Part shown: positions 18,149 through 26,661 of the stretch, piece by piece | Numbering within the stretch: position 1 is the stretch's first letter | How the letters are laid out: every line of letters begins with the position of its first letter | Assembly (NCBI RefSeq): GCF_000092065.1 | Contig: NC_009365.1 | Span: 124,001-188,000, forward strand | Direction: 5' to 3' | DNA length: 64,000 bases | Source of the DNA: Ostreococcus lucimarinus CCE9901 | Taxonomy: Eukaryota; Chlorophyta; Mamiellophyceae; Mamiellales; Bathycoccaceae | Made by a program: the position numbers and the translations under genes | Notes under the pieces: generated by a model | Told to the model about the DNA's origin: nothing | What the model saw: the letters and a program-made list of their open reading frames with translations, nothing else | Database searches by the model: none

Positions 18149-18887
18149 AGCCCGGAGGCTGGGTTCGAGTCGGACGCGCGCGGCGCGGCGGCGAAGCGTC
18201 GCGAACGCGCGATGCGCGACGCGAGGTTCGAGCGGGCGGCGCGCGGTGCGGTCGCGATGGAAGGCGACGCGCGCGGCGGGCGACGCGAGCGACGAAGACG
18301 ACTCGGGAAGGTTTATCAACGACGACGCGTTTTCGGCGCTCGGCGGGTTGAAGAAGACGAAGGATCCGTTCGCGGCGAACGCGGCGCGGGAAAGACCGGC
18401 GGCGAGCAAGGCGCGCGGTGTCGGTGGATTCTCGAAAGCGGGCGCGGAGACGGCGAGTTTGCCGACGACGCGCGACGCGGATGTGATTTTGAAGCGTTTC
18501 GACGAGACGCAGCGGCGCGAGGGAGCGGAGGCGGCGACGACGGCGTGTGAGCGACCCGCGATGGAACGAGCGACGAGAGCGCTCGCGTCGCGCGCGTCGC
18601 GCGTTATGCTGGGCATATGCGCCGCGAGCGCGGAGGAGGGATTGGCGGCGCTCAAGACGTGGACGGCGGAGTTGGGACTGCCGAAGGGAAAATTACACGG
18701 CATGGATAAGGATGGTATCCCAGTGGATCCGCCGAAAGGGGCGGTGTTCATCAAGTACAACTCACTTTCGGGAGATGCGTACATTTCTGGCTACGGTGGG
18801 ACTTTTCGTGGGGTTTTGTTCACCCCCGAGCTCGACGACGGGGCGTTTCGCCAATACGGATATTTACCGCTCGACGTGTTGCTCTGA
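18120..18887 (+). CDS. Plastid-targeted DUF1824-type protein
   Basis: A 255-residue protein. The first 55 residues are Arg/Ser/Ala-rich, like an algal transit peptide. The C-terminal half carries the features I associate with DUF1824 of cyanobacteria and plastids: a KGAVFIKYN strand, the GYGGTFRGVLF segment and the terminal GYLPLDVLL. Function of the family is unknown. The only in-frame ATG that keeps the targeting peptide is at 18120, inside the end of the CMC4 frame. An internal Met start would remove the transit peptide. Assignment of the family is from memory of motifs. Confidence 0.65.
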   Translation: MTTTRSVASEARRLGSSRTRAARRRSVANARCATRGSSGRRAVRSRWKATRAAGDASDEDDSGRFINDDAFSALGGLKKTKDPFAANAARERPAASKARGVGGFSKAGAETASLPTTRDADVILKRFDETQRREGAEAATTACERPAMERATRALASRASRVMLGICAASAEEGLAALKTWTAELGLPKGKLHGMDKDGIPVDPPKGAVFIKYNSLSGDAYISGYGGTFRGVLFTPELDDGAFRQYGYLPLDVLL

Positions 18888-18950
18888 TCTTGTAGATCTT
18901 GTAGACAAATCTCTAGTACGGCTAAGCTAAATCGCAGTCACGATAGATTG

Positions 18951-20726
18951 TTACCAGAATGTTTCGCGGTAATCCTTGAGGAACTTGCCGAACACAGGCG
19001 GCCACGCTTGCGGCGGTTCGCTGAAACCTTCAAACACCGGCGCGAGAACGCGCGCCGCGGCGTCTTCCTCATCGATGGGCGTCTGGAAACCCTTCTCTTT
19101 CGCCAATCTCGCCGCTTTTTCCAGTGGATTCTCGTCGTTAATCCAACCGGTATCGATTGAGTTCATATAGATGCCATCTTCCGCGAAGTCTTTCCCCGAC
19201 GTCGCGCTCATCATGTTCAACGCCGCCTTCGCCATGTTGGTGTGCGAGTGCGTACTCAGTTTCGCCCGAGCGAATTGGCCTTCCATAGCGGAAACATTGA
19301 TGATAAACGCCGCGGCGTACTCGACCCCAGCCTCTTTATCGACAGCGACGGTCTTGGCCATCAATGGACGAAGCTTGCCGTTCAGCACGAAAGGTGCGGC
19401 GGCGTTCACCGCGAGCACTTCGAGCAACTCTGGAGTCTCAATTTCGCCAAGCTTCATCGTCCACGAGTTTTTCGTCCTTAAATCCACCTGCTGCCCGTTG
19501 ACATCGAGCGCGCCTTCAGGGAAGTGTTCGTTGGACTCATCGGCGTCGGAAGCGATCAGTTGGAGCTGCGACATTGCGGCTGAGGGCGCCATCCATCCAG
19601 CTTCTTTAAACTTATCGCCCTGTCGCCAATCGCTCAGCGCCGTGGGCGACGGCGCCTCGGCGTCGGCGCTCGGTAAAAAGTCGCACCGAGCGTTCGCGCC
19701 AGCGAGCGAGCGAGTAAACCCCGAGCGCGCTTCGGCTTGGAGAAGGTGCTTGTAATACGCTGGAGGTCGCCGCACGGTCTGACACGCGTTGTTCACGAGG
19801 ACGTCCAATCGAGGCAGCGTCGCGAGCAAATGCGCGCAGAGCTTTTCCAAAGCGGGCAAGTCGCGCAAATCCATGGCGAGTATCTGCAGTCGACCGATCC
19901 ATTGTCCCGCGTCATCTTCTCCTTCGAAGCGCTTCAGCGCGTCCACGGGAAAACGCGTCGTCGCGATCACGTTCGCGCCCGCGCGAAGAAGTTTCAACGC
20001 GATGCGATACCCAATCTTCACGCGCGCGCCCGTCACCACGCAAAACTTCCCTCGCATGTCCGCCGTCTGCGACCGCTTTTCCCAATTCAACTCGGCACAC
20101 TCCGGACACAACGCTGCGTAAAAGTGATGCATCTTTCGAAATCGCGACTTGCACACGTAGCACGACCGCAATAAATTGAACTCCTCCGCCTCGCCGTTTT
20201 CGCTCGCCGCGATCGACGTCGCCGAAGCGCTCGCGACGCCGTCGGGAATCATCCTCTCCCCCACCCCATCCCCGTTCGCCTCTTGCAACGCGCTCAATCG
20301 TTTCAACCTTTCGTTCCGCAGCGTCGTTTGATCCATCTTCGCTCGATCCGCCGCGCGTTCCGCCATCTTTTTCCTATTCCGCTCGCGTTTCGGCAGCTTC
20401 GCCGCGACGTACTCCGCGCGAGACATCCCGTGGAACATTTTCCCGTGCATTCGCTCCAACAGCGGCAGCAGCGCTCTGCGCAGCGCTTTATGTTTCGGGT
20501 GCTCCAGCACCGCGTTCGCGCGCGCGCGCGCGTCGTCGTCGTCGCCGTCGCCGCCGTCGCGCGCGCTCGGTGCGCTTTTCGTCCCGCTCGCGCCGCCGCC
20601 GACATCGCCGCCGCACGCCGCGATCACGCGCAGCGCGCGCGCGAGATCGTCGCTCGTGAACCCCCGCCACGCGTCGAGCGCGTCGCCGTCGAGCGCGCGC
20701 GCGTCGTCGTCGAGCGTCGTCGTCAT
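18951..20726 (-). CDS. Short-chain dehydrogenase-like protein with N-terminal zinc-binding segment
   Basis: A 591-residue protein. Residues 1-180 are charged and helical. A four-Cys segment (CYVC at 189-192, CPEC at 207-210) probably binds zinc. A Rossmann SDR domain follows with a variant dinucleotide motif TGARVKIGYR (232-241) and the NNAC loop (312-315). The catalytic Ser may be Ser479, but the Tyr of the Tyr-x3-Lys motif is replaced: the sequence reads TNMAK, so Thr496 sits four residues before Lys500. The usual sugar/steroid chemistry may thus be altered or lost. A long insert sits between the NNAC loop and the active site. It is divergent from ALKBH8 with 60 bp between starts. Confidence 0.8.
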   Translation of the reverse strand: MTTTLDDDARALDGDALDAWRGFTSDDLARALRVIAACGGDVGGGASGTKSAPSARDGGDGDDDDARARANAVLEHPKHKALRRALLPLLERMHGKMFHGMSRAEYVAAKLPKRERNRKKMAERAADRAKMDQTTLRNERLKRLSALQEANGDGVGERMIPDGVASASATSIAASENGEAEEFNLLRSCYVCKSRFRKMHHFYAALCPECAELNWEKRSQTADMRGKFCVVTGARVKIGYRIALKLLRAGANVIATTRFPVDALKRFEGEDDAGQWIGRLQILAMDLRDLPALEKLCAHLLATLPRLDVLVNNACQTVRRPPAYYKHLLQAEARSGFTRSLAGANARCDFLPSADAEAPSPTALSDWRQGDKFKEAGWMAPSAAMSQLQLIASDADESNEHFPEGALDVNGQQVDLRTKNSWTMKLGEIETPELLEVLAVNAAAPFVLNGKLRPLMAKTVAVDKEAGVEYAAAFIINVSAMEGQFARAKLSTHSHTNMAKAALNMMSATSGKDFAEDGIYMNSIDTGWINDENPLEKAARLAKEKGFQTPIDEEDAAARVLAPVFEGFSEPPQAWPPVFGKFLKDYRETFW

Positions 20727-20786
20727 TCGTCCGCGCGACCGCGAGTGCGGCTCGCCGATGGGGCGCCGCGCGTGACGACGCGCGCG

Positions 20787-21818
20787 ATGTCGTACGCGAA
20801 ATCGACGCGCCCGACGCGGTTCTTAAGGGTGTGCCCGCTTCGCGCGCGCGACGAGGCGCGCGCGCTCGCCGAAGGCGCGGCGCGCGAGGCGGTGGAAGTC
20901 GACGCGCGGGACATCGACGCGAAACGCGCGGTGACGTTCGAGTTCGCGCGCGTGGAAGACGCGACGGCGGCGCTCGAGCGCCTGCGCGGAGGACGCACGC
21001 GCGCGTCTGTGTTCGGCGCGGGCGTCGCGGACGGCGAGACGGCGCTCGCGTGTGGGTACAGCGCGCGGGCGAGCGACTCGCGAGCGCCGGAGCGCGAGCG
21101 AACGAAGGCGTCGCGACGGTCGTCTGTCGAGGGACTGACGCTGATCGAGAATTTCGTCACGGTGGACGAGGAAAGAGCGTTGGCGACGCTCGCGGCGACG
21201 TCGGGGGACGAGACGCGGTTGGCGCGGCGCCGGGTGAAACATTTTGGGTACGCGTTCGATTACGGCACGCGAGACGCGAACTTGAAGGTTGTCGACGAGA
21301 TTCCTGAGCTGGCGATGGAAGTGTTGCGGAGGCTTCCGCGCGAGACGCCTGGGTATGAAGGCGCGATGCGGTGCGACCAGGTGACGGTGAATGAGTATCC
21401 TCGAGGCGTCGGCTTGGCTCCGCACGTGGACACGCACTCGGCGTTTGGCGACACAATTTTATCGCTCTCTTTGCTCGGGGGGACGGTGATGGAATTTAGG
21501 ACGAGCGGGGAAGCGCATCGGGCGATTTATCTTCCGCCTCGGTCATTGCTAGTCATGCATGGTGAATCGCGGTACCGATGGCAGCATTATATACCGCATC
21601 GGAAGTTTGACACTCTCGAGGGCGAAGCCGCGCCGACGCCTCGAGACGATGTGCGGCTCTCGTACACTTTTCGCGAGCGGAGAAGTGGACCATGCGAGTG
21701 CGCATTCCCGTTGCAGTGCGATTCGAGGGATGGCGCGCAGTCAAAGTGTAGCAAACGTAAGACGGGTAAGACCCAGGCGTTCGCAGAGCTCGTGGGAGAG
21801 TCGGGAGATAGCTTTTAG
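20787..21818 (+). CDS. ALKBH8: ALKBH8-type tRNA wobble-uridine hydroxylase (AlkB domain, no methyltransferase)
   Basis: A 343-residue 2-oxoglutarate/Fe(II) dioxygenase. The N-terminal 95 residues fit an RRM-like fold. The AlkB domain shows the iron triad in PHVDTHSAF (His213, Asp215) and WQHY (His267), and the 2OG-binding RLSYTFR (Arg290, Arg296). The RRVKHFGYAFDYG strand and the GESRYRW segment match ALKBH8 closely. The C-terminal CECAFPLQCDS corresponds to the small zinc motif after the AlkB domain in human ALKBH8. Animal ALKBH8 continues into a TRM9-type methyltransferase; here the frame stops, as I recall for land plants, where TRM9 is separate. The ATG at 20787 is the first in frame after the SDR start. 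Confidence 0.9.
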   Translation: MSYAKSTRPTRFLRVCPLRARDEARALAEGAAREAVEVDARDIDAKRAVTFEFARVEDATAALERLRGGRTRASVFGAGVADGETALACGYSARASDSRAPERERTKASRRSSVEGLTLIENFVTVDEERALATLAATSGDETRLARRRVKHFGYAFDYGTRDANLKVVDEIPELAMEVLRRLPRETPGYEGAMRCDQVTVNEYPRGVGLAPHVDTHSAFGDTILSLSLLGGTVMEFRTSGEAHRAIYLPPRSLLVMHGESRYRWQHYIPHRKFDTLEGEAAPTPRDDVRLSYTFRERRSGPCECAFPLQCDSRDGAQSKCSKRKTGKTQAFAELVGESGDSF

Positions 21819-21840
21819 TTTTGTGTAGTTTACAGATGTC

Positions 21841-24105
21841 CTAGTTGAAATCTCGCGCGAGACTAAAGTGAAAACGCGCATTTCCTTGATCATTTTTCGC
21901 GTAATCGAAGCGAATTGGTAACCCGCCGGTCTCGAACATACCTGCAACGCCATAACTGTATCCGCTTCCAGGCTTGCCGCGCGTGCCCGCGGGATCGCCG
22001 AGCACCGAACCGCCGCTGTGCAAATCGCTTCCGTAATCGAAAAACGCCGCGCCGGTAATCGTGGGGGTGACCGGCACGCGCATCTCGGCGCTACCGACGA
22101 CGTACTTGCGCCCCGTACCGATGGCACCGTCGTTATATCCACGAACGCTCGACGTCCCACCGATAGCGAAGGCTTCGTAAGGAGGCAAATCGCCGACGAC
22201 AGATCCGCCTTTGGAACTCAAAACGAGCTGCACCGGCCCGGGCAGGCTACCCACCGACAGCAAGTTGAAGGATCGCTTGGCTTTGGCAACCATGCGTGTG
22301 TAGTTGAGCCACTGCGGCTGTACAGGGAGCGCCTGCTCGGCGCTTAACATGAGCTGCGCCGCGTTTGGTCCGCCGTAAGTGAAACGCATTTGCGCCGCCA
22401 ACGCGGTGTCGCATTTCGTACCGCTAAACGTCACCGGGGCACCGTAAGCGTCGAAAAGAGAGTGATTCCCGTCGTTATCTAACACCCCGGTTCGTTTGAA
22501 ATCCACGGAAAACATCCCATTCCATCCATTCAGCAGCGGTCGCGAGTGTTCGACCGACGTCTGAAGCCTTTGTAACGACATTTCGCTCAAGCCCGGGGAC
22601 GTGATGTCGGGTTGGTCGCCGTCGACGTTTGTCGAGTTGACACCGTGTGTAGATCGCATACTACTGCTCTCACTACGCACTGACATCGCTCTGGACGTGC
22701 GCGTCGGTCCGAACCCTACCCAAGGGTCTTGGTACTGCAAATTCACTTGTGGACGCACGACGGTGAGACCTCGACCTCCTTTTCGCGGCGTCGCCTCGAC
22801 GCCGAGGTTGAGCATCTTGCCTTGACCGAACAAGTTCGTGTGAAAGGCGCTAAAATGCCCGGCGATGCCACTAAATATGCCCTCAGATAAGCCCCTGGCG
22901 GACATGCCGCCCCCGCACGTGACACCCTTCATCGACTTTTCTTTAAGCGACACCAACAGCGTGCGCTTGCCGAGCGGTCCAGGTTTCGGTAACATGTTGA
23001 TTTGTGGCTCGCCGAATCGCGGATTTTGCGCGCGAAATCGGTCGATGGTCTCGCGCACGCGCATACCATTCAAAACTTTGGTAGTCTTGATGTTTTCAAA
23101 GTACGGCATGACGCTGTCAACCTTACTCAACACCTTGTTTTCCTTCCCCGTCTTGGCGTCGATGGACGGATCGATCTCCACCTTGACGTCATTGATGTCC
23201 ACATCGACGAAACCGAGACGCAAAACCCCATCGCTCGGTTCTTCCAGCAAAGAAATCCCTTCGATCGAGTCGATTCCTCGCTTACTTTCCGCGTAAGCCT
23301 TGAAGTACTCCACCGCGCCAGAGACGTGATTCGAGTTAATCGGCTTCCCCATCATCGGCCGAAACGTCTCCTCCACCACCTTTGCCGGCACCGCCTCCAA
23401 ACCTTGCAACTCGACTCCGCGCAATATTTCGAACGGCACGACCTCAAATGTCACGCGCATTCCATCTCGAGTGTCCTTCGCGAGCGCACGAACGCTCTTA
23501 AAGATCCCCAACTCGCTCTTAATCACGTGGCTCTCCCCGGCGACTTCGCGCGCGCGATAGGAATAATTCGGCTTGAGCGTCATGACCTCCCGTATCGCCG
23601 CCTCTTGCGCGGGCGTCGCCCCGACGATATCAAATGCACATATTAACAGCGCTTTATCCACGTCAAACGTCGTCACGTCGACGCCGTGTTCGCTCTTCGC
23701 GCTCGAGCGCGGCGCCGGCGCCGCGGCGCCGTTCGCGTCCGCCGAGTCTTTACGCCCACGCGCGATTTCTGCAATCTTACGCCCCGGTGCGACGTTCGAG
23801 CGACGCGTAGTGGTGTTCTCCGTCGTCGCGCGCGACGACGCGCTCGCGAGGGCGCCTCGAGAGCGCGCGACGACGCGACGAAGCGTCGATCGCATCGCAT
23901 CCAGGCTGGGCGTCCGCGCGTTCGCGCGCGGTCCGCGCGGCGCTTCGGCGCTTCGGCGGGCGTCGGACATGGTCGTCGACGATCCCGCTCGCAAAGTGCG
24001 TCGTTCGGTGCGCGAGCGGCCGCGCGCGAGTCGCGCGCCGAGTTTTGGCGGTTGGGCGCGCGCATCTTGCGCGCCTGGGCGCGCGCGGCGGTTGAGTCGC
24101 GGCAA
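21841..24105 (-). CDS. OEP80: Plastid outer-envelope Omp85 protein (OEP80/Toc75-V type)
   Basis: A 754-residue Omp85-family protein. The first 100 residues are basic and disordered, with possible starts at Met1, Met46 (23970) and Met71 (23895); I keep the longest. Residues about 130-330 hold POTRA-like repeats (for example TPAQEAAIREVMTLKPNYSY and VELQGLEAVPAKVVEETF). The rest is a 16-strand-type beta barrel with the IGGTSSVRGYNDGAIGTGR segment that carries the conserved VRGY tetrad of loop L6. GTGRKYVVGSAEMR fits OEP80 better than Toc75-III. OEP80 inserts barrel proteins into the plastid outer envelope. It converges on ALKBH8 with 22 bp between stops. Confidence 0.85.
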   Translation of the reverse strand: MPRLNRRARPGAQDARAQPPKLGARLARGRSRTERRTLRAGSSTTMSDARRSAEAPRGPRANARTPSLDAMRSTLRRVVARSRGALASASSRATTENTTTRRSNVAPGRKIAEIARGRKDSADANGAAAPAPRSSAKSEHGVDVTTFDVDKALLICAFDIVGATPAQEAAIREVMTLKPNYSYRAREVAGESHVIKSELGIFKSVRALAKDTRDGMRVTFEVVPFEILRGVELQGLEAVPAKVVEETFRPMMGKPINSNHVSGAVEYFKAYAESKRGIDSIEGISLLEEPSDGVLRLGFVDVDINDVKVEIDPSIDAKTGKENKVLSKVDSVMPYFENIKTTKVLNGMRVRETIDRFRAQNPRFGEPQINMLPKPGPLGKRTLLVSLKEKSMKGVTCGGGMSARGLSEGIFSGIAGHFSAFHTNLFGQGKMLNLGVEATPRKGGRGLTVVRPQVNLQYQDPWVGFGPTRTSRAMSVRSESSSMRSTHGVNSTNVDGDQPDITSPGLSEMSLQRLQTSVEHSRPLLNGWNGMFSVDFKRTGVLDNDGNHSLFDAYGAPVTFSGTKCDTALAAQMRFTYGGPNAAQLMLSAEQALPVQPQWLNYTRMVAKAKRSFNLLSVGSLPGPVQLVLSSKGGSVVGDLPPYEAFAIGGTSSVRGYNDGAIGTGRKYVVGSAEMRVPVTPTITGAAFFDYGSDLHSGGSVLGDPAGTRGKPGSGYSYGVAGMFETGGLPIRFDYAKNDQGNARFHFSLARDFN

Positions 24106-24346
24106 TGACTTCGATTCAGAATAGACGTATTTTACAGGTTCTCGAAAACTAAAGCTTAAAGAGGCGCTCAGTCAGCTGCACCACCGCGCGCGCGCGCGAT
24201 GGAACTTGAATGTGGCTCGAATGACTCGGTTGTATTGGTCGAGATTCGAGAGAGGCACCGACGTCCGTCGGTCGCCAGACTAGGAGAAATCAACGTGAAG
24301 TCGCGCTTGCGCGCGATAATAACAGGGCTTAATTGTCGCCGACTGC

Positions 24347-26185
24347 TTAGTCTTCGTCGACATTGCGCAAATCGAACATACGCTCGAGTGCGTGCATATT
24401 GACGAGGGTCAAAGCGACGGCGGTGGGGTCGGAGCCATCCGAGCGAAGCGCCGCCATCGGGCCGTGCAAAATCTTGTTGATGATGCCCCGGGAGAGTTCC
24501 TCGACGGCCTTCTTTTGCTTGTTCGTCAACCCATCGCCGAGCTTGGTCATAGCCTTATCCAATTCCGCGCTACGGATATTTTCAGCCTTTTGACGCAAGC
24601 GCTTGATCGTCGGGACGGTTTCCAAGCTATCTCTCCACGCCTCGAAGTTGCGTTGCTCCTCTAATAAAAGCGCTTCAGCCTCGAGACCCGCGGCTTCGCG
24701 CTTCGCCTTGTTGATCTCAGCGAGTTCCTTCAGGTCGTCAACGTTGTAAACCAGCGTGTTGGGGTCTTCGCAGCAGTTAGCGTCCACGTTACGCGGCACG
24801 GCAATGTCCACCAAGCGACGCTTGCCGCCGACGGCGTCGCCGCACACCGACATCTTGGCCAAGTCGTCCTTGCAAATGATCGGATCGACCGCGCTGGAGG
24901 CTGTGAAAATCACGTCATGCTCGCCCGCGAGCGTCAGGAACTGATCCATGAGTTCGATACGCATATTAACCTCCGGGAACTCTTCTGCGAGCGCCTCGGC
25001 GCGCGGCTTGGTACGGTTCACGATGGTCATCTCCGTGCAGCGCTTGGACGCCAAGTGCTTGACCAAGAGCTTGGACATCGTCCCCGCACCGACGATGAGC
25101 ACCCTGACGCCTTCGAACGATTGCGAAGGAAGCTTCATCTGCACCAGCTCAGCCGCGGCGGAAGACACAGACACGGCGCCAGAGGCGATGGAAGTCTCGC
25201 TGCGCACGCGCTTCCCGGCGGTGATGGCCGCCTTGAACAACCCAGTCAAGTGGCGACCAAACGCCTTTTCACTTTCACCCATCGCGAATACGCTCTTCAC
25301 CTGCGCCAAGATTTGTCCTTCACCCATCACAACCGAATCCAACCCACCCGAAACCTTCAACAAATGTCCCGTGGACTCGCGATCCTTGAGCACAAACAAG
25401 TGCTCGCGAAGCGACTCCACATCCACGCCCGAGTGCTTCACCATCCACTCCTCGACCTCCTTCAACCCACGCTCGTAGCTCAGCGCCACGACGTAAATCT
25501 CCATGCGATTACACGTCGACAGGATCCCAGCCTCCTCGATGTGTGGATACGCGCAAAGCTCCGCCACCGCATCGTTCCAAGCCTCCGGCGGCACCGCCAT
25601 CTTTTCCCGAATCTCCACCGGGCAGTTGTGAATGCTCAATCCCACCGTCACGATGGACGACTTGCGTTCGCTCTCGTACGCTGCGTTCGACAAAATCACC
25701 ACCAACCGTCAGTCTCGCGTTCCTTTTCACATTTCGCGCGCGCTTCCTCGCCGTGCATCGCGTCTCACGATCTCCAAACGCCCTCGGCCTCGCTCGGTCG
25801 CCCGCGCGTCGGGCAAATCACTGGATAAGCCCGTCGCCGTATCTTCCCCGATCGCGTCTCCGCGCGCGTCCACCGCCGCGCGTCGAGTTTGAGCGCTTCT
25901 ACGAGACGAACGAAACGAACGAAAACTACACGTACGATTTCCTCCGAGCGCGGCGAGCGCCTCGAGCGCCTTGCTCGAATCCACCACCGCGTCGCTCACC
26001 CCCGCCGGACGCAGCGTCACCGCATCGCGTGTCGGGCGTTGCACCTGCATCGGCTTCGTTTGGTCTCCCTGCGGCGTCTCGCTGTCCACGACCGCGCGCA
26101 ACGCGTGACGAAAGTTTTTCTTCGTCGGTTTTCGCGTCGCGCGGGCGCCGACGGCGATCGCGCGCGGTGCGAGCGCGGCGGACAT
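24347..26185 (-). CDS. HEMA: Glutamyl-tRNA reductase, plastid (two exons)
   Basis: First enzyme of tetrapyrrole synthesis in plastids: it reduces glutamyl-tRNA to glutamate-1-semialdehyde. Exon 1 is 26185-25936 and exon 2 is 25680-24347, joined across a 255-bp intron, giving 527 residues. The joined protein reads ...EALAALGGNPYESERKSS..., which aligns with the plant N-terminus without a gap. Exon 1 supplies the transit peptide and a disordered linker. The catalytic Cys140 is in LSTCNRMEIY; EGQILAQVK, the NAD(P) motif VGAGTMSKLL, and the dimerisation domain with SLETVPTIKRLR and HGPMAAL follow. Without splicing, exon 2 would begin at an internal Met and lack the transit peptide. Confidence 0.93.
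25681..25935 (-). other. HEMA intron
   Basis: 255 bp, phase 1, with donor GTACGT, branch motif ACTGAC (branch A 28 nt before the last intron base) and acceptor CGCAG. Joining splits a Pro codon (C|CG). The intron also contains a short CGAA-rich run. Confidence 0.85.
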
Positions 26186-26661
26186 GGCGACGGTGGCGAT
26201 GCGATGCGTCGGTCGCGGGATTCGCTCTGCGACGGCGTCACGCGCGCGCGATGCCGATCGGCGCTCGGTCGCGGGCGCTCGGTGCGAGGCGAACGGACGT
26301 GCGCCGGCGTCGGCGCGAACTGTCGCGGGTCGCGCCGGCGTCGCGCGGGGACGTGTGCGGATGCGCGCAAGCCAGGGTTGGCGCCCGCGTCGTTCCCGTC
26401 GGACTAGCTGGATTCATCGCGCATTCGGACATTCGGAACGTGTTTTAGGTGTATTTATGTCTGTATGTAATTATGTACATCTTCGTGATTTTGGTCGTAA
26501 TCAAACGTGTGCGGGTGCTTTGTGGAATGTCTCTGAAAATATCCTGCGGCGATCGGCGAGATCTCATCTCGAGATCTCGGCTCGCTCGAGCCCGCGAGGG
26601 CGTCGACGACGCGGCGCGGCTTCGATGTTCGATGCGGTGCGGTCACAAAACTGAATGCGGA
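26186..26661. promoter_or_regulatory. 476-bp gap between HEMA start and EGY 3' end
   Basis: This interval should hold the HEMA promoter and 5' leader and the 3' end of the EGY transcript. Part of it (26440-26520) is relatively AT-rich. Two copies of the palindromic CGAGATCTCG-type motif lie near 26560-26580. I see no RNA gene or convincing ORF. Confidence 0.4.

Noticed and set aside
17882-18887. CMC4 and DUF1824 as one frameshifted fusion gene
   Set aside because: CMC4 ends with a proper stop after a complete twin CX9C fold, and the second protein has its own transit-like N-terminus.
24199-24346. Possible tRNA between OEP80 and HEMA (GATTCGAG)
   Set aside because: No acceptor stem or A box at the right distance could be folded by eye.
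26184-26654. Plus-strand open frame of 156 codons upstream of HEMA
   Set aside because: Arg/Ala-rich with no domain, and it overlaps the HEMA promoter; likely composition.
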